Origin: Hyphomicrobiaceae bacterium
GTDB lineage: Bacteria > Pseudomonadota > Alphaproteobacteria > Rhizobiales > Hyphomicrobiaceae
Direction: 5' to 3'
NCBI GenBank assembly: GCA_020638055.1
Contig: JACKJH010000003.1
Location: 62,001-126,000 of the forward strand
Length of the DNA stretch: 64,000 nucleotides
The position numbers and the translations under genes are program-made. The notes under the pieces are model-generated. The model was not told the DNA's origin. It saw only the letters and a list, made by a program, of their open reading frames with translations, and searched no databases. Shown here one piece after another: positions 44,309 through 56,400 of this stretch; positions within the stretch are counted from its first letter, which is position 1, and each line of letters starts with the position of its first letter.

Positions 44309-46432
44309 TTACGCGCCTGCTTCTCGAAGTAGCACCCGCAGCACCTGCCGCCAGAAGGCGGCCGCGATGCTTTCCCTTTTTGCGGCGATATGAAGTGTGC
44401 CGCGCAAGGCGCTTGTCACGTCCGCGCCGTGCAGTTTTACGCGCACCAGGTGTCTGCCAGAGCGCGGAACGATAGTACCATTAGGCGCAACGTCGCTTGG
44501 AATTGCCCCACCATAGACTGATGCCAGATAGGGCCACTCTATTGTCGAACTGCCTGTTGCTGCATAATCCACAACCGTGCCCGTCGTGGACGGAAGCAAA
44601 TCATTTTCGGGAATGAAACTGGCGTCCGCACCAATGGTCAGTCTCCACAATTCGTCCTCGTCGATGTAACCGCGTGCAATGGTTTCGCCGGGCGTGACAA
44701 GGCGTGCCAGTGGCGAAACCTTGTCGATCCAATCTCCGGGCTGGAGTCCAACATCAACATCGCGCAGCACACCATCATGCGGAGCCTCAACGACAAGCCT
44801 CTTCATTTCCTTTTCAAGTCCGGCCAGCTTTTCTTTATTGCGCGCCAGTTCTCCTTTGAGCGTGACGAGCTCGGACAATTCAACCGCGTCACCGGCGATG
44901 CGTTGAAGGCGCATTTGGGTAAGTTCTTCGTTGAGTTTGGCCAGCTTCATTTCGTGTTCGAGGCCGGGCGACCTGAGCACGATAAGCGTTTTGCCCTTTT
45001 CCACTGGCAACCCGTCTTCTATGTACGTTTTGGCAACCTGGGCGGGCATTGGCGCAAAGATGACGAACTCGGGCTCCGCAAACGCAACCGCTTGGACTGC
45101 AACCGATCCTTTCCAAGGGACAATGAGCAAAGCAACGGTGCAGACCAGAACGAGTGCGGAAATGCGGCTCCTCCGACTTCCAAGAATTCGTGATCTCATG
45201 TGCCACCACTCCTTCAATTCCCGCAGGATGGGTAAAACTATGAACCAAATGATCTCGATGCTGAATAGAATGACGCCGAGCATCTTGAAAAACATATGAA
45301 ACACAACCAGCGCGATGCCGATGAAAAGGAACTGACGATAAATGAAGGTCGCGATGGCATAGATGATCATGCCTCGTGCCCTGCGCGACGCGATCCTCTC
45401 GGGTGGCAGGTCACCCAATCCAAATAGCTTTTCGCGCAGCCACCAACGCGCAAAAGCGTTTGAGCGCGGTTGCAGGTTGGGGATCTTCCAAGCGTCAGAC
45501 AGAAGATAGTAGCCGTCAAACCGCATCAATGGATTGAGGTTGATCGTCATTCCTACGATCAGGCTGGTCGTGGCCGTAATGAATGCCGCTGAGCGCAACG
45601 GACCTTCGGGTAGAAACGCCCATAGGCACAGAGCAATTCCTGCAAGGGAAAGTTCAACGATAATGCCGGCTGCGTCTATTGCCAGCTTTTGACGAAGCCG
45701 CAACAACCGCCACGCGTCCGTGACGTCGGTGTATAATACTGGCATGAACACTATGAAAGCTACGCCCATTGTGTTGACGCGCACCCCATAGCGCGTAGCC
45801 GTGAAGGCGTGTCCCAGCTCATGCAGTGTCTTGACCGCAGCCAAAGTCAGGCCGTATGCGACCATCCCTTCCATTGACAGCATGTCGAGAAATGTAGCGA
45901 CGAACTGATCCCACTGGCGTGACGCGAAATATAGGCCGACCAGTGCGATCGACATAATCGCGATCGCCGCGGCGCGACTGAACAAGGGCTCCACATAAGG
46001 CATCGCGGCGACAAGAAATTTGCGCGGCCGGACCAGCGGGACACGGAAGAAAATGTAATTGTGTATGGCACGCCAGAAGAACGATGGCCGACCTGCCTGT
46101 TCCTGTTTGGCGAAGGTGCGTGCATCACCGCCCGGCGCGTCGATCGCGAGGTTCGATGCCAGAATGAACGTCACAAGTTCAAGCACCTCATCGGTCGTAA
46201 CCGCTGGCTCCAGAAACCTGGAGGCATAGTCGCGAAATGCCGCTACTGAACCCGCGTGCCATAGCGACAGCAGGCGAAATGCGCGATGCGAGATTTGGAA
46301 GTAGCGGTGCCGTACCGGGTCATATACCAGCCAGTTCTGGCGGCCCTCAAGGGCTAGGCCACGGTGTAGCTGAATGTCTTGCCGCAACACAGGTAGTTCT
46401 GCTGACCTGGCACTGTGTGGCGCCGCCTGCAT
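44309..46432 (-). CDS. M50-type membrane peptidase fused to an HlyD-type adaptor
   Basis: The product has 707 residues. The ATG at 46432 sits right after the previous stop. An N-terminal region (1-130, HRYFQISHRAFRLLSLWHAG) precedes several membrane helices with the zinc motif HELGH (204-208) and the second metal site NPLMRFDGYYLLSD (Asp306). That is a complete site-2-protease active site. After the last helix (ISALVLVCTVALLIVPW) comes a periplasmic adaptor part with lipoyl-like and coiled-coil segments (MPAQVAKTYIEDGLPVEKGK; VVEAPHDGVLRDVDVGLQPG). It could process or anchor an exported substrate. It ends the adaptor operon. Confidence 0.9.
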   Translation of the reverse strand: MQAAPHSARSAELPVLRQDIQLHRGLALEGRQNWLVYDPVRHRYFQISHRAFRLLSLWHAGSVAAFRDYASRFLEPAVTTDEVLELVTFILASNLAIDAPGGDARTFAKQEQAGRPSFFWRAIHNYIFFRVPLVRPRKFLVAAMPYVEPLFSRAAAIAIMSIALVGLYFASRQWDQFVATFLDMLSMEGMVAYGLTLAAVKTLHELGHAFTATRYGVRVNTMGVAFIVFMPVLYTDVTDAWRLLRLRQKLAIDAAGIIVELSLAGIALCLWAFLPEGPLRSAAFITATTSLIVGMTINLNPLMRFDGYYLLSDAWKIPNLQPRSNAFARWWLREKLFGLGDLPPERIASRRARGMIIYAIATFIYRQFLFIGIALVVFHMFFKMLGVILFSIEIIWFIVLPILRELKEWWHMRSRILGSRRSRISALVLVCTVALLIVPWKGSVAVQAVAFAEPEFVIFAPMPAQVAKTYIEDGLPVEKGKTLIVLRSPGLEHEMKLAKLNEELTQMRLQRIAGDAVELSELVTLKGELARNKEKLAGLEKEMKRLVVEAPHDGVLRDVDVGLQPGDWIDKVSPLARLVTPGETIARGYIDEDELWRLTIGADASFIPENDLLPSTTGTVVDYAATGSSTIEWPYLASVYGGAIPSDVAPNGTIVPRSGRHLVRVKLHGADVTSALRGTLHIAAKRESIAAAFWRQVLRVLLREAGA

Positions 46433-46433
46433 G

Positions 46434-47864
46434 TCAAATTCCAAAGCGCTGCCGCAGCGCCGAGAGTGGCCGGCGCAACAGATAGTAGGCGAGGGGAATG
46501 TACGCGCCCCTTATCTGCGCGGTGCCTCGCGAACCTATGCGCGGCATCTCTTTACCAGCATCGAAATCGGCAAGAACACGATATACAAGCTGTTGAGTGG
46601 CGTTTGGCTCTGCCTGATAGGATTCGCTTACAAGCGTTGCCCGCAATGAAGACAGGGGGTTCGCATCGAGGAACAGTTTAGCGCTGGCGCTCTTGTCCAG
46701 CACGATGGCGTCGGCAACCGGCAGGTCAATTCTTGCCATCGCCAAATTCGGATCGACAATCTCCATGATGCGCTCGCCGGTTTTGACAGGCTTACCGATC
46801 CAGCGATCCTTGTTTTCATAGACCAGAACGCCTGTGCGTTGGGCTACGATTTGTGACTTTGCCAACAGTTCAGCGGAAAAATCGCGTTCGGCTTTTTTTA
46901 GTTCATATGCAGCTTGTGCGGCGCCGAGATCGTGGCGGGCTTTCTCGTTTGAGAATGCGGCTTGGCTGGTGCGCATCAAATGCGCCTTGGCAAGCAGTAG
47001 CTCCTGCTCGGCGACTTGTGTTTGGTTGCGTGCGGTTGTTTCGTCAAACCTGAGTATGACGTCACCTTGTTTGACCGAGGCGTTCGGCTCAACAAGGATC
47101 TCCTTGATAATCCCGTCAATTGGCGCGGTGACCCGTTGCGGGGATTTGGCAATGATCTCCACGGGCGCCAGCGCCGTTAACGGGACGGGAAACACCGAGG
47201 CGGCTAATGCGAGAAACCATATGATGAAACGCATGGGGCGGCTGATCGGGCGCCGCCACTTCAATGCCTTGTGGCCGTAGAGGGCCTGCCACCGATCGCT
47301 GAATACATCGCATTCACGAGCGATAATCTTAACGTCCTGATCCGACCAGGGTTCTTCGCGGGTAAACAGTATGCCGGCGAAAAGTTGTCCCGACACAAGC
47401 CGTAATGGATGCCAGACCATGTGTGCGAAAGGATAATCCGTTGTCTCAGGTGCCTCTGGATCAGCAAACGCGGGAAGGTCAAAAACCAGCGACGTTTCAT
47501 TGCCGTTATTGTTGTCGACAATCTCGTTGGCGATCGCTGATACCCACCTGGCAAAAGGGGTGTCACGCTCCACCATTGCAACACTGGAAACACACGAGAC
47601 TTCGAATAAGCCGCGTCTTCCACGCCGCAGGATGATCACCTGGCGGGCGGAAACGAGCTTGCGGCTTTCGTTTGCAATGAGGTGCAGAAGTTCGACTTCG
47701 TCCTTTGCCGCGCGCACTTTGCTTTCAACAGCAAGCAATTGCACAGCACCAACTTTTGAAACTGTAGAGCTGTGCTCACTAGCAACCCCAACCGGCAACG
47801 GGCGCTCGTGCACGACAGCATCACGTTCGAGTGCGTCATTTGTGGATCGCTTATCGTCAACCAT
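46434..47864 (-). CDS. GAF-domain HlyD-family adaptor, inner-membrane anchored
   Basis: The product has 476 residues. It begins 8 bases inside the end of the upstream adaptor gene. Residues about 45-205 look like a GAF domain (ELLHLIANESRKLVSARQVI; PFAHMVWHPLRLVSGQLFAG), cytoplasmic. A helix (FIIWFLALAASVFPVPL) follows, then lipoyl-like halves (VTAPIDGIIKEILVEPNASV; GVLVYENKDRWIGKPVKTGE) around a hairpin, and a barrel. The GAF domain could gate export by a cytoplasmic signal. It runs straight into the M50-adaptor gene. Confidence 0.88.
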   Translation of the reverse strand: MVDDKRSTNDALERDAVVHERPLPVGVASEHSSTVSKVGAVQLLAVESKVRAAKDEVELLHLIANESRKLVSARQVIILRRGRRGLFEVSCVSSVAMVERDTPFARWVSAIANEIVDNNNGNETSLVFDLPAFADPEAPETTDYPFAHMVWHPLRLVSGQLFAGILFTREEPWSDQDVKIIARECDVFSDRWQALYGHKALKWRRPISRPMRFIIWFLALAASVFPVPLTALAPVEIIAKSPQRVTAPIDGIIKEILVEPNASVKQGDVILRFDETTARNQTQVAEQELLLAKAHLMRTSQAAFSNEKARHDLGAAQAAYELKKAERDFSAELLAKSQIVAQRTGVLVYENKDRWIGKPVKTGERIMEIVDPNLAMARIDLPVADAIVLDKSASAKLFLDANPLSSLRATLVSESYQAEPNATQQLVYRVLADFDAGKEMPRIGSRGTAQIRGAYIPLAYYLLRRPLSALRQRFGI

Positions 47865-48624
47865 CCCGTTGTTCCCAGCCGTCAGGCAAGGCAATCGTCG
47901 CGGTGCCGCTCATGCCAGGCCGCACCTTTTCTGGGTTGTCTATGATGCGCCCCCAGGCTTTGAGCGTGCGGCTGATCGGGTCGATCACGGCGCCAACGTT
48001 CATCAACCTGACCTTGTGGCTTGTTTGCGTTTCGTCGACGAGAAAAGAAAACTCATGGCCTGGTTTGAGCCACACGGACCAACGCGACGGGACTATGACG
48101 TCCACTTCCAAGTCGCCGTCTTTTACAATTCTCAGAAGAGGCGAGTTGGGCTGCGGCATTTCAAAAACGTCGACAACACGCTCGACAACGCGCCCGTCGT
48201 AAGGTGCTGCTATTTTGCATTGCGCTGTCCTGATCCGCAGCGAGTCCGCCACCGCGGAAGCCTGCGCGAGCTTTGCGTTAGCCAGCGCGAGCTCATCGGA
48301 TCCCGTCGCCCGGCGGCTCAGCAGCAAGGTCGTCGTCTTGACCACGATCTGTTGTGTTTCGACTTCGGCCTCGGCTGCGCGCTGATCCGCTTCGTAGCGA
48401 GCGCAGTCGAATGACAACAGAATGTCGCCCTTGCGGAACGATTCGCCGACCTTGTGGGAAATTGCAGTGACACGTGCAACAAGTTCGCTCGATATGGTCG
48501 CAGACGCCTCCGCCTGGACGATGCCACGGACGGTGGCGGTGCGTTCTGGCTGGGCCATCACGTCAAGCGCAATTAACTGCCCGACGAAAGACACTGACAC
48601 TGCGAGTAAAGGAAGGCGTTTCAT
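47857..48624 (-). CDS. Periplasmic adaptor protein (HlyD/RND-MFP type)
   Basis: The product has 255 residues. The ATG at 48624 has GGAAG upstream. A signal peptide (MKRLPLLAVSVSFVGQLIAL) precedes a lipoyl-like half (SSELVARVTAISHKVGESFR KG pattern), a coiled-coil hairpin, the second half (KIAAPYDGRVVERVVDVFEM) and a barrel (VRPGMSGTATIALP). Unlike its two neighbours it is wholly periplasmic. It lies 27 bases after the TolC gene and overlaps the GAF-adaptor gene. Confidence 0.9.
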   Translation of the reverse strand: MKRLPLLAVSVSFVGQLIALDVMAQPERTATVRGIVQAEASATISSELVARVTAISHKVGESFRKGDILLSFDCARYEADQRAAEAEVETQQIVVKTTTLLLSRRATGSDELALANAKLAQASAVADSLRIRTAQCKIAAPYDGRVVERVVDVFEMPQPNSPLLRIVKDGDLEVDVIVPSRWSVWLKPGHEFSFLVDETQTSHKVRLMNVGAVIDPISRTLKAWGRIIDNPEKVRPGMSGTATIALPDGWEQRDG

Positions 48625-48650
48625 TGTGCTTCCTTGACTGAGGCGACAAA

Positions 48651-50141
48651 TCAACGGGACGCGAAGCGGACGGGCTCCGAAATTGCACTCTTGATTTCAG
48701 CAATGGTCATTTGGTTGGCCAGCAGATGTTCTCCTGGCGCGATGCCCATTGACGTGAGCAGGCCGGCCTGGGCGCTTTGCAGTTCCGCGTAGGCCATATC
48801 GCGCTTGACCATGGCAACGAGGGTGTTCATTTCCTCGCGTATAGCTGTCTGCTCACTTACCTTTCCACCATCGAGCGAACTGCGGATGTGCCGGAGAATT
48901 CTCTGTTGCACGTTGTAATAGCGTTCGGCGGTGGCGTAGTTGCGGCGCGCATGATACAGGCGGGCGCGCCCGACGTGAACCTGCGTCATCACGGCCATGG
49001 TGACCGCGAGGGCTCGGGCATCAAGCAGGGCATCCTTCGCTTCAACTTCCGCGCGTCGTTCAGGGTAGGAAAACACATTGATCAAGTTCCAACTGGCTTG
49101 CGCTCCCCATGCAACCCAATTGCTGTTGTAAAGGAAAGTATTGCTGTTCCACGCAGGAGAGGCATCGAAGGAAATGCCAGGCAGCATTTTGAGAATGGCG
49201 GCCTCGGCATCATGCGCATTTATGCGCTTGCGATATGCAACTTCGCGAAGCTCAGAACGGTTTTCAAGGGCAGTCACGATCATGCCGCTGACTGACATTC
49301 CCACGTTCTTCGGTTCGCGGTAGTGTGAGGGCATTGCAATCTCGTAGGGCTGGCCAGGGTCCAGGTTCGCCAATGCCGCCAGTTGCGCTTTAGCGCTGCT
49401 CAGTTCTCCTGCAAGCTTGCGCAGTTCGCGCTGAATCTCGACAAGCTCGCGTTCATAGGTCAGCGCAGTAAGCGGCGAAGCCCGACCCGATTGTTCGAGC
49501 GACCTTGAATCTGCCAACGCGCTCGCCACGCGTGTTTCCATAGATTTCAGTCTGCGCGACAGGCGCGTCGAAGATACCGCCCTCCAATAGGCAGTGCGGA
49601 CGTTTTCAAGCATCCTGGCGATGACACGCCGCTGGGTTTCCTCCGCGATAAGCACCTCATCCGCAGCCTGGCGTGCACGTATATAGGACAAGCCGAAGTC
49701 AAGGATGTGCCAACTGAACTTTATGTCGGCGGTTTTTACCTGCAGCTCAGATGAGGTCGAAGAGGTGAGTGACTGGGAACCCAATTCTCTGGGGCCAATA
49801 ATTTGAACGCTCGAACCGCCCGAATAATTGCTCCGGTCCGCGTAGCCTGCATTGGAGACGGCACCGGGCAATAACGAGAAGTGGGCGACGCGGAGCTGCT
49901 GTTCAGCCACAATGGCGTGCATGACCTCGACTTCCTTGTCGAGATTGTATTTGAGCGCGCGCGCCATTGCTTCATCGAGCGTCAACTGACCAGCGAGCGG
50001 TTCTTGTTCAGCGGTTACCCGCGCCTGCTTGTCTGCGGCGAAAACGCTGAGATCCTCGGCCGTCAGCGGCTCGGGCTGAATGGCGCAACCAGAGACCAGC
50101 AATCCGCAGATCAAGACCATCGCAATGGGATGTGGAGGCAT
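48651..50141 (-). CDS. TolC-family outer-membrane lipoprotein channel
   Basis: The product has 496 residues. A lipobox LLVSGC (Cys19) marks a lipoprotein. TolC-type repeats follow: LTLDEAMARALKYNLDKEVE, then two long helical halves (LRRLKSMETRVASALADSRS-like; RNYATAERYYNVQQRILRHI). It would form the outer-membrane duct for the adaptors encoded downstream. It is the first gene of the minus-strand exporter operon and divergent from the giant surface protein gene, which is the likely cargo. Confidence 0.91.
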   Translation of the reverse strand: MPPHPIAMVLICGLLVSGCAIQPEPLTAEDLSVFAADKQARVTAEQEPLAGQLTLDEAMARALKYNLDKEVEVMHAIVAEQQLRVAHFSLLPGAVSNAGYADRSNYSGGSSVQIIGPRELGSQSLTSSTSSELQVKTADIKFSWHILDFGLSYIRARQAADEVLIAEETQRRVIARMLENVRTAYWRAVSSTRLSRRLKSMETRVASALADSRSLEQSGRASPLTALTYERELVEIQRELRKLAGELSSAKAQLAALANLDPGQPYEIAMPSHYREPKNVGMSVSGMIVTALENRSELREVAYRKRINAHDAEAAILKMLPGISFDASPAWNSNTFLYNSNWVAWGAQASWNLINVFSYPERRAEVEAKDALLDARALAVTMAVMTQVHVGRARLYHARRNYATAERYYNVQQRILRHIRSSLDGGKVSEQTAIREEMNTLVAMVKRDMAYAELQSAQAGLLTSMGIAPGEHLLANQMTIAEIKSAISEPVRFASR

Positions 50142-50488
50142 GTTTTCAACAACGCTATGGACGATTCGACCAATAACTGCTTCGGCGATTCGCGAGAGTC
50201 AGTCGACGCTCAAATATTCTCAATCATAAAACAATTAAAAGTTGTTGCGATTCCGTTTCATTCGCAAATAAGAGAATGGAATTAGCGCTAATGCGAAGCG
50301 GATCTAGCATTTTAAATGCATAGATAAACTTTAGAGATTGCAGTTTTGTATCGTGTCAATGCAACAGATACCACATTTATAGATTGCCACCAGATGAGCG
50401 TAAAACCGGTGTTCAAACAATGAAATGGGTGAATTTTTAAGAATGGGGTTAACGGTTCAGAAGGCGAGCTGCAACTAAGTGTAGTGGC
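50142..50488. other. Divergent promoter region between exporter operon and giant protein gene
   Basis: The region is about 347 bases and noticeably AT-rich compared with its flanks. No coding frame. It should hold both promoters; I could not assign -35/-10 boxes with confidence. Confidence 0.55.
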
Positions 50489-53400
50489 ATGCCAACGTGG
50501 AGCTGGGCCGTGTCCGAAGTTATAGTGAAACACTCAGAAAAAATTTTTAAAATAAAAACAAGTGACAATCTCTGGTGGTCCAGTGTACTGCCTTTTGCAC
50601 AGACATCCGGTCGTGATGGTTTTGTCTTTCGTGTCAGCAAGCGGACCTGGAACTTCATACGCAAGGCGTCGCGCCGCCCCGTTTTCACATCCCAATACCT
50701 TGCGAACCGGCTTGTTTACAAAACGCGTCGCCGCCTTCGCAGGATGATTGCGTCGCAAAGCCGGCACAAGCGAGCGTCATCAAAAGCAGCGCTAGTAAAC
50801 ACCCGTCCAACCAAGCCCGCGGTCGCCACGCTCGGGCTGATGGCGCTAGAGCCGCGCATCGTTTTTGATGCCGCCGTTGCGGTGACGGCAGATGTGGCGG
50901 CCGATCAGGTTGCCCAGCAACAGGCTGACAGCGCTGTTGCTTCGGGCCAGCCTACCGCAACCAATTCCTTTGACACGGACAGTTTTGAATCCTCGTTTGC
51001 CGATTTTATTGGCAATTTCGACGCAGATGCCACTTTCGAAAATGTCGTGGAGACGCAGCGGGAGATCGCGTTCATAGACGGTTCGGTTGAAGGCGTGGCA
51101 AATCTTATTGCCGAGCTTCCCTCCAGCGTGGAGGTTTTTGTGCTCAATGCCTCACGCGATGGCGTTGAGCAAATCGCCGACGTTCTTAATGGCCGCACCG
51201 ATATCGATGCGATCCATATCCTTTCGCACGGTTCGCAAGGTAGCCTCAGCCTCGGTAGCGCCACGCTGAACAGCGCTACAATGCAGGCAGAATATCTGGA
51301 TGAGTTGACAGTTATCGGCCAGGCGCTGACCACAGACGGCGATATCCTTATCTATGGCTGCGATTTCACAGCGGGTGAAAAGGGGCTTCAGGCCGCCATG
51401 ATCCTTGGCGGGATCACGGGCGCCGATATTGCGGCTTCGAACGATATGACAGGCTCGGCCGACCTGGGCGGCGACTGGGACCTTGAAACAAGCGTAGGTA
51501 TTATTGACGTCGCCTCCGTAAGTGCCACCGAATGGTCTGGCCTTCTTGCAGCGCCCGTGGCGAATGCAGACGGTCCCATTTCCATGGTCGGCGGCGTGGT
51601 CCGTAATATCGATGTTCTCGCCAATGACACAGACGCAGACGGCAACACGCTGACGATTACGGGAATCAAGGATCAAGCGTATCCAAATGCGGCGGCGATA
51701 TCCATTTCAACAGGCCAGACCGTGACGCTGGCCACCGGCACAACGATCAAGCTCAATGCCGACAACACGCTTGCGGTCACCATGCACCCGGACGTGACGA
51801 GCCAGGAAGTCTTCCAATACGTCATCTCTGATGGCGCAGGCGGCACGGCGACTGGAAACGTGACGATTATCCGCGACACGGACGGTGACGGCGTCATGGA
51901 TTCGATCGACACCGACGATGACAACGACGGCATTTCCGACGTCCGCGAGGGCCTGTCCACGTCGAGGATGGATTTTGCCGTCGCTGACGGGTTTACCGCG
52001 CTTGCCGGCCAGACCGTGACACAGACCTACGCCACCAGTAACCCCGACATCACCTTCGATCTGACATTGCAGGCTGACGTGGGCAATGTTTCTGTCCTTG
52101 GCGTCAATGCTTCGTTCGCAAGTCGAACGACGGATGGGGATACCAGCGGCATTGTAATATACCCTTCGGGCATCACGTCGACGACGCAGCACAACTCAAT
52201 CACGATCAAGTTCAGCGATACCGTCCAGAACGTCAGTTTCACGTATGCGGATATTGACGGTGGCAACGGAATCTCAGACGAAACCACAACATTTATTGCG
52301 AAGTTGAATGGCGTGACGCGTGTTCTGACGCCATCAGAGGTGCAGGCACTTGTCGACACCCCGCCTACACAGGATGGCAACACGTTCGTTGGTACGGGAG
52401 CAGGCTCGTCAAACGCAATCCGAATCACCTTCAAAGAGAAGATCGACGAACTTCAGATCATCAACGGAATTACCAGCAACAACCTCAACACCTCAAACAG
52501 TCAGACACTGTTCGACCTGACCTTCGAACATGAAAAGCCGGGCGACACTGATGGCGACGGCATCGCCGATCATTTGGATATCGATTCTGATAACGATGGT
52601 ATCACGGATACCAACGAGACCATCAACACCGACGGCCTCTCGGCTGCCACGGCGTTCCAGGACCTTGGCATGGCGGGAACGGTCAGCACGCCGGGCGTCT
52701 ACTATTTCAACATCGATGGTCAGGCGTTCAGCACCTATGTCGATGCGAATGGCTATGTTCTCGCCGCCATCGACTTCGGTGATGGCACCGGCGCGTTACC
52801 ACAGTCCACCAGCTTGACCAACCTGTCCCGCGGGATCCTGACGCCGGCGGCCCTATCTTCGCTTGACGGCGCAACCGAAATCCGCATCTCGTCATCCAAC
52901 GGCGTCGTCGATGCCACCTCGAAGGATGTCGACCTTATCGCTCGCGTCGCCAGCAATACGACACTGAAGTATGAGGGCACGAGCGACAACTTCATGAATG
53001 ACTTCTGGACCGGAACAGGGTCCCAGTATCTTACGGCCGATGGTTTGGTATCGACGCTTGGCGGAAATCTGAACGAGAACATCTTCCACGCATCCGGCAA
53101 CACTGCGAGCTTGATGTGGGCGCCGGTCGCCAACTACCAGCGCACCATCTATTTGTCCGGCGAAATCTCCAGCAGCGAGGCTCTCTATCTGTGGGTCAAG
53201 GCGCCACAATCTCCCACGCGTGTCGATGTCAACAACGATGCAGACGTCTACGCAAACCGTGTTGATATTGATAGCGACAATGACGGCATCACGGACAACG
53301 TCGAAGCGCAGACAACCGCAGGGTATATTGCGCCATCGGGTATGCCCGGCGCCGGTTTCACCGATGCCGATCATGACGGGCTCGACGACAACTACGATGC

Positions 53401-56400
53401 CAATGTCTCCTTGTTCAGCCAGACAACTTCGGTTGGCCTGACACCGGTTGATACAGACAGCGACGGCAAGGCCGACTATATCGATACAGACTCTGACAAT
53501 GACGGCATCCTCGACATCGTCGAGCGTGGTGATGGCGGGCCAAAGTCAATCACGTCCCTCACGGATACCGATCACGACGGTCTGCTTGACATTTTCGAAG
53601 CAGGCACCGTCAATGATGGCTTCGATGTCAACGATAGCAACCGCACGGCAACAACGCTGAACCTGGCCGCCGATCCACTCCTCTTGGCCAACGGCAGCAA
53701 CGCCACGCCGCTCATCAAGGATGCGCTGTTCCGGGACGCGGACACAGACAATGATGGTGTCATCGATTCTATCGACATCGACGACGACAACGATGGCATT
53801 ATTGACGTCAACGAGAACGGAACGGAAAAACTTCTCGTATCGTGGCCGAACACATTGGGCAGCACGGCACCCATCATCCAATCAAGCACCCAGGTTCAGT
53901 CGGCCGACAATCTGGTCGCCGGGTCCGGCGTGACAACGACATTGTTTGCACCCTCCTCGATCGATGTCCTGAACGTTGACGCACAATCGCTGGCGGAAGC
54001 CTACATCAACAACGAGTACGTACAGTATGGCTTCACAGTCACCGCACTGGCAGACACGTTGAGCAAGATCCGGTTTGCACGCAACGGAACAGCCGGTGAA
54101 TATCATATCGGCGCATTGATTTCGGATGACGGGTTTGCGACGTCCACGACGCTGATCGATGACTTTACAGCACCAACAGTCACCGAATACCAACGCTTCG
54201 AAATGAATGTTGGTCCTTATCAGTTGCTGCCCGGCGTCAACTACCAGGTCAGGATATATTTCTTCAATGCTGCGGGCGGTCGCGTGCAGGACTTCGATGA
54301 CTTCGCGCTGAGCGGAGGAGAGTACGATGCCGACAACGATGGCCGCATCGATCGGCTGGACATTGATTCAGATAACGACGGCATCACCGACAACGTCGAG
54401 GCGCAGACGACCGCAGCGTACATCGCGCCGACCGGAAACGGCGTTATTGCCGATACCAACATGAACGGCCTGGACGACGTTTACGAGGTGGCGGCAGGAA
54501 CAGCAGGCTTCAATGCGGACGGCATAGGTCTTGCGCCAGTCGATACCGATAATGACGGTATAAAAGACTACAAAGACACAGACTCAGACAACGATGGCAT
54601 CCTGGACGTCGTCGAGCGAGGCGATGGGCAGGCAACCACCATCACTTCCACGATCGATTCGGATGACGATGGGCTTTACGACATTTTTGAAAGTGGAAGT
54701 CTCCTTGACGGTTTTGATGTCAATGATCAGAATCTCGACGTCACGGGCACAAACTTCAATATCGCAGGTGTGCCAGCGCTGAACGCGGACGGATCGAATG
54801 CAGTTCCGTTGACGACCGATCTTTATTTTCGCGACGTCAATAACGCTCCCGTTGATGGCAACGAGACCAACACGGCCACCGAAGACACGACGCTGACCGT
54901 AACCGATGGCTCTGCGGGCGACCTGCTGGCCAATGCCACCGATGTCGATGGCGACACGCTGACAATCAGCGGCTACACCGTCGCTGGTGTCACCGGCACA
55001 CCGACGATTGGCTCGGCCTTCACGATTCCCAACGTTGGCGACATCACCATCAACGCCGATGGATCCTACAGCTTCGTTCCCGCTGCCAATTTTAACGGCA
55101 CGGTTCCCCTAATCACGTACACGGTGTCGGATGGCAATAACGGCACCAATACATCGACGCTGTCGCTATCGGTATCAGCGATCAACGACGCGCCGACGTC
55201 GACGGCGATCAGTGGCCAGTCGGGCGCCGATGCCGATACGGTGTCGCTCGATGTCAGCGGCAACTTCACCGATGCCGACACCACAGATACGCTGACCTAT
55301 TCCGCGACCGGCCTGCCGGCGGGCTTGTCGATCAACGCGTCAACCGGCGTCATCTCCGGCACCATCGACAACTCAGCCTCGCAGTCGGGTCCCTATAGCG
55401 TGAGTGTGACGGCAACCGATGGCTCCAATGCGCAAACGACGCAGACCTTCACCTGGACTATCACCAACCCGGCACCAACCGCAAAAGCCGATGACCTGGC
55501 GACAACCGAGAACACCGCCATCAGCGGCTCGGTGCTGAGCGACAACGGCAACGGCGCCGACGCCGATCCCGACGGCGATGCGCTGAGCGTATCGCTGGTT
55601 GATGGCGCGGCCGGCAACGTCGGCACGGCGGTCGCCGGCTCCAACGGCGGCAGCTTCACGATTGCCGCCAACGGCGCCTACGACTTTGCACCGGGCACCG
55701 ACTTCGACGATCTGGCCGCCGGCGAGACGCGCACCACGGCGGTGACCTACACGATCACGGACGGCGAGGGCGGCAGCAGCCAGGCAACGGTGACGGTGAC
55801 GGTAACCGGCGTCAACGACGCGCCGGCATCGACGGCGATCAGTGGCCAGTCGGGCGCCGATGCCGATACGGTGTCGCTCGATGTCAGCGGCAACTTCACC
55901 GATGCCGACACCACAGATACGCTGACCTATTCCGCGACCGGCCTGCCGGCGGGCTTGTCGATCAACGCATCAACCGGCGTCATCTCCGGCACCATCGACA
56001 ACTCAGCCTCGCAGTCTGGCCCCTATAGCGTGAGTGTGACGGCGACCGATGGCTCCAATGCGCAAACGACGCAGACCTTCACCTGGACTATCACCAACCC
56101 GGCACCGGCCGCAAAAGCCGATGATCTGGCGACAACCGAGAACACCGCCATCAGCGGCTCGGTGCTGAGCGACAACGGCAACGGCGCCGACGCCGATCCC
56201 GACGGCGATGCGCTGAGCGTATCGCTGGTTGATGGCGCAGCCGGCAACGTCGGCACGGCGGTCGCCGGCTCCAACGGCGGCAGCTTCACGATTGCCGCCA
56301 ACGGCGCCTACAACTTTGCACCGGGCACCGACTTTGACGACCTGGCCGCCGGCGAGACGCGCACCACGGCGGTGACCTACACGATCACAGACGGCGAGGG

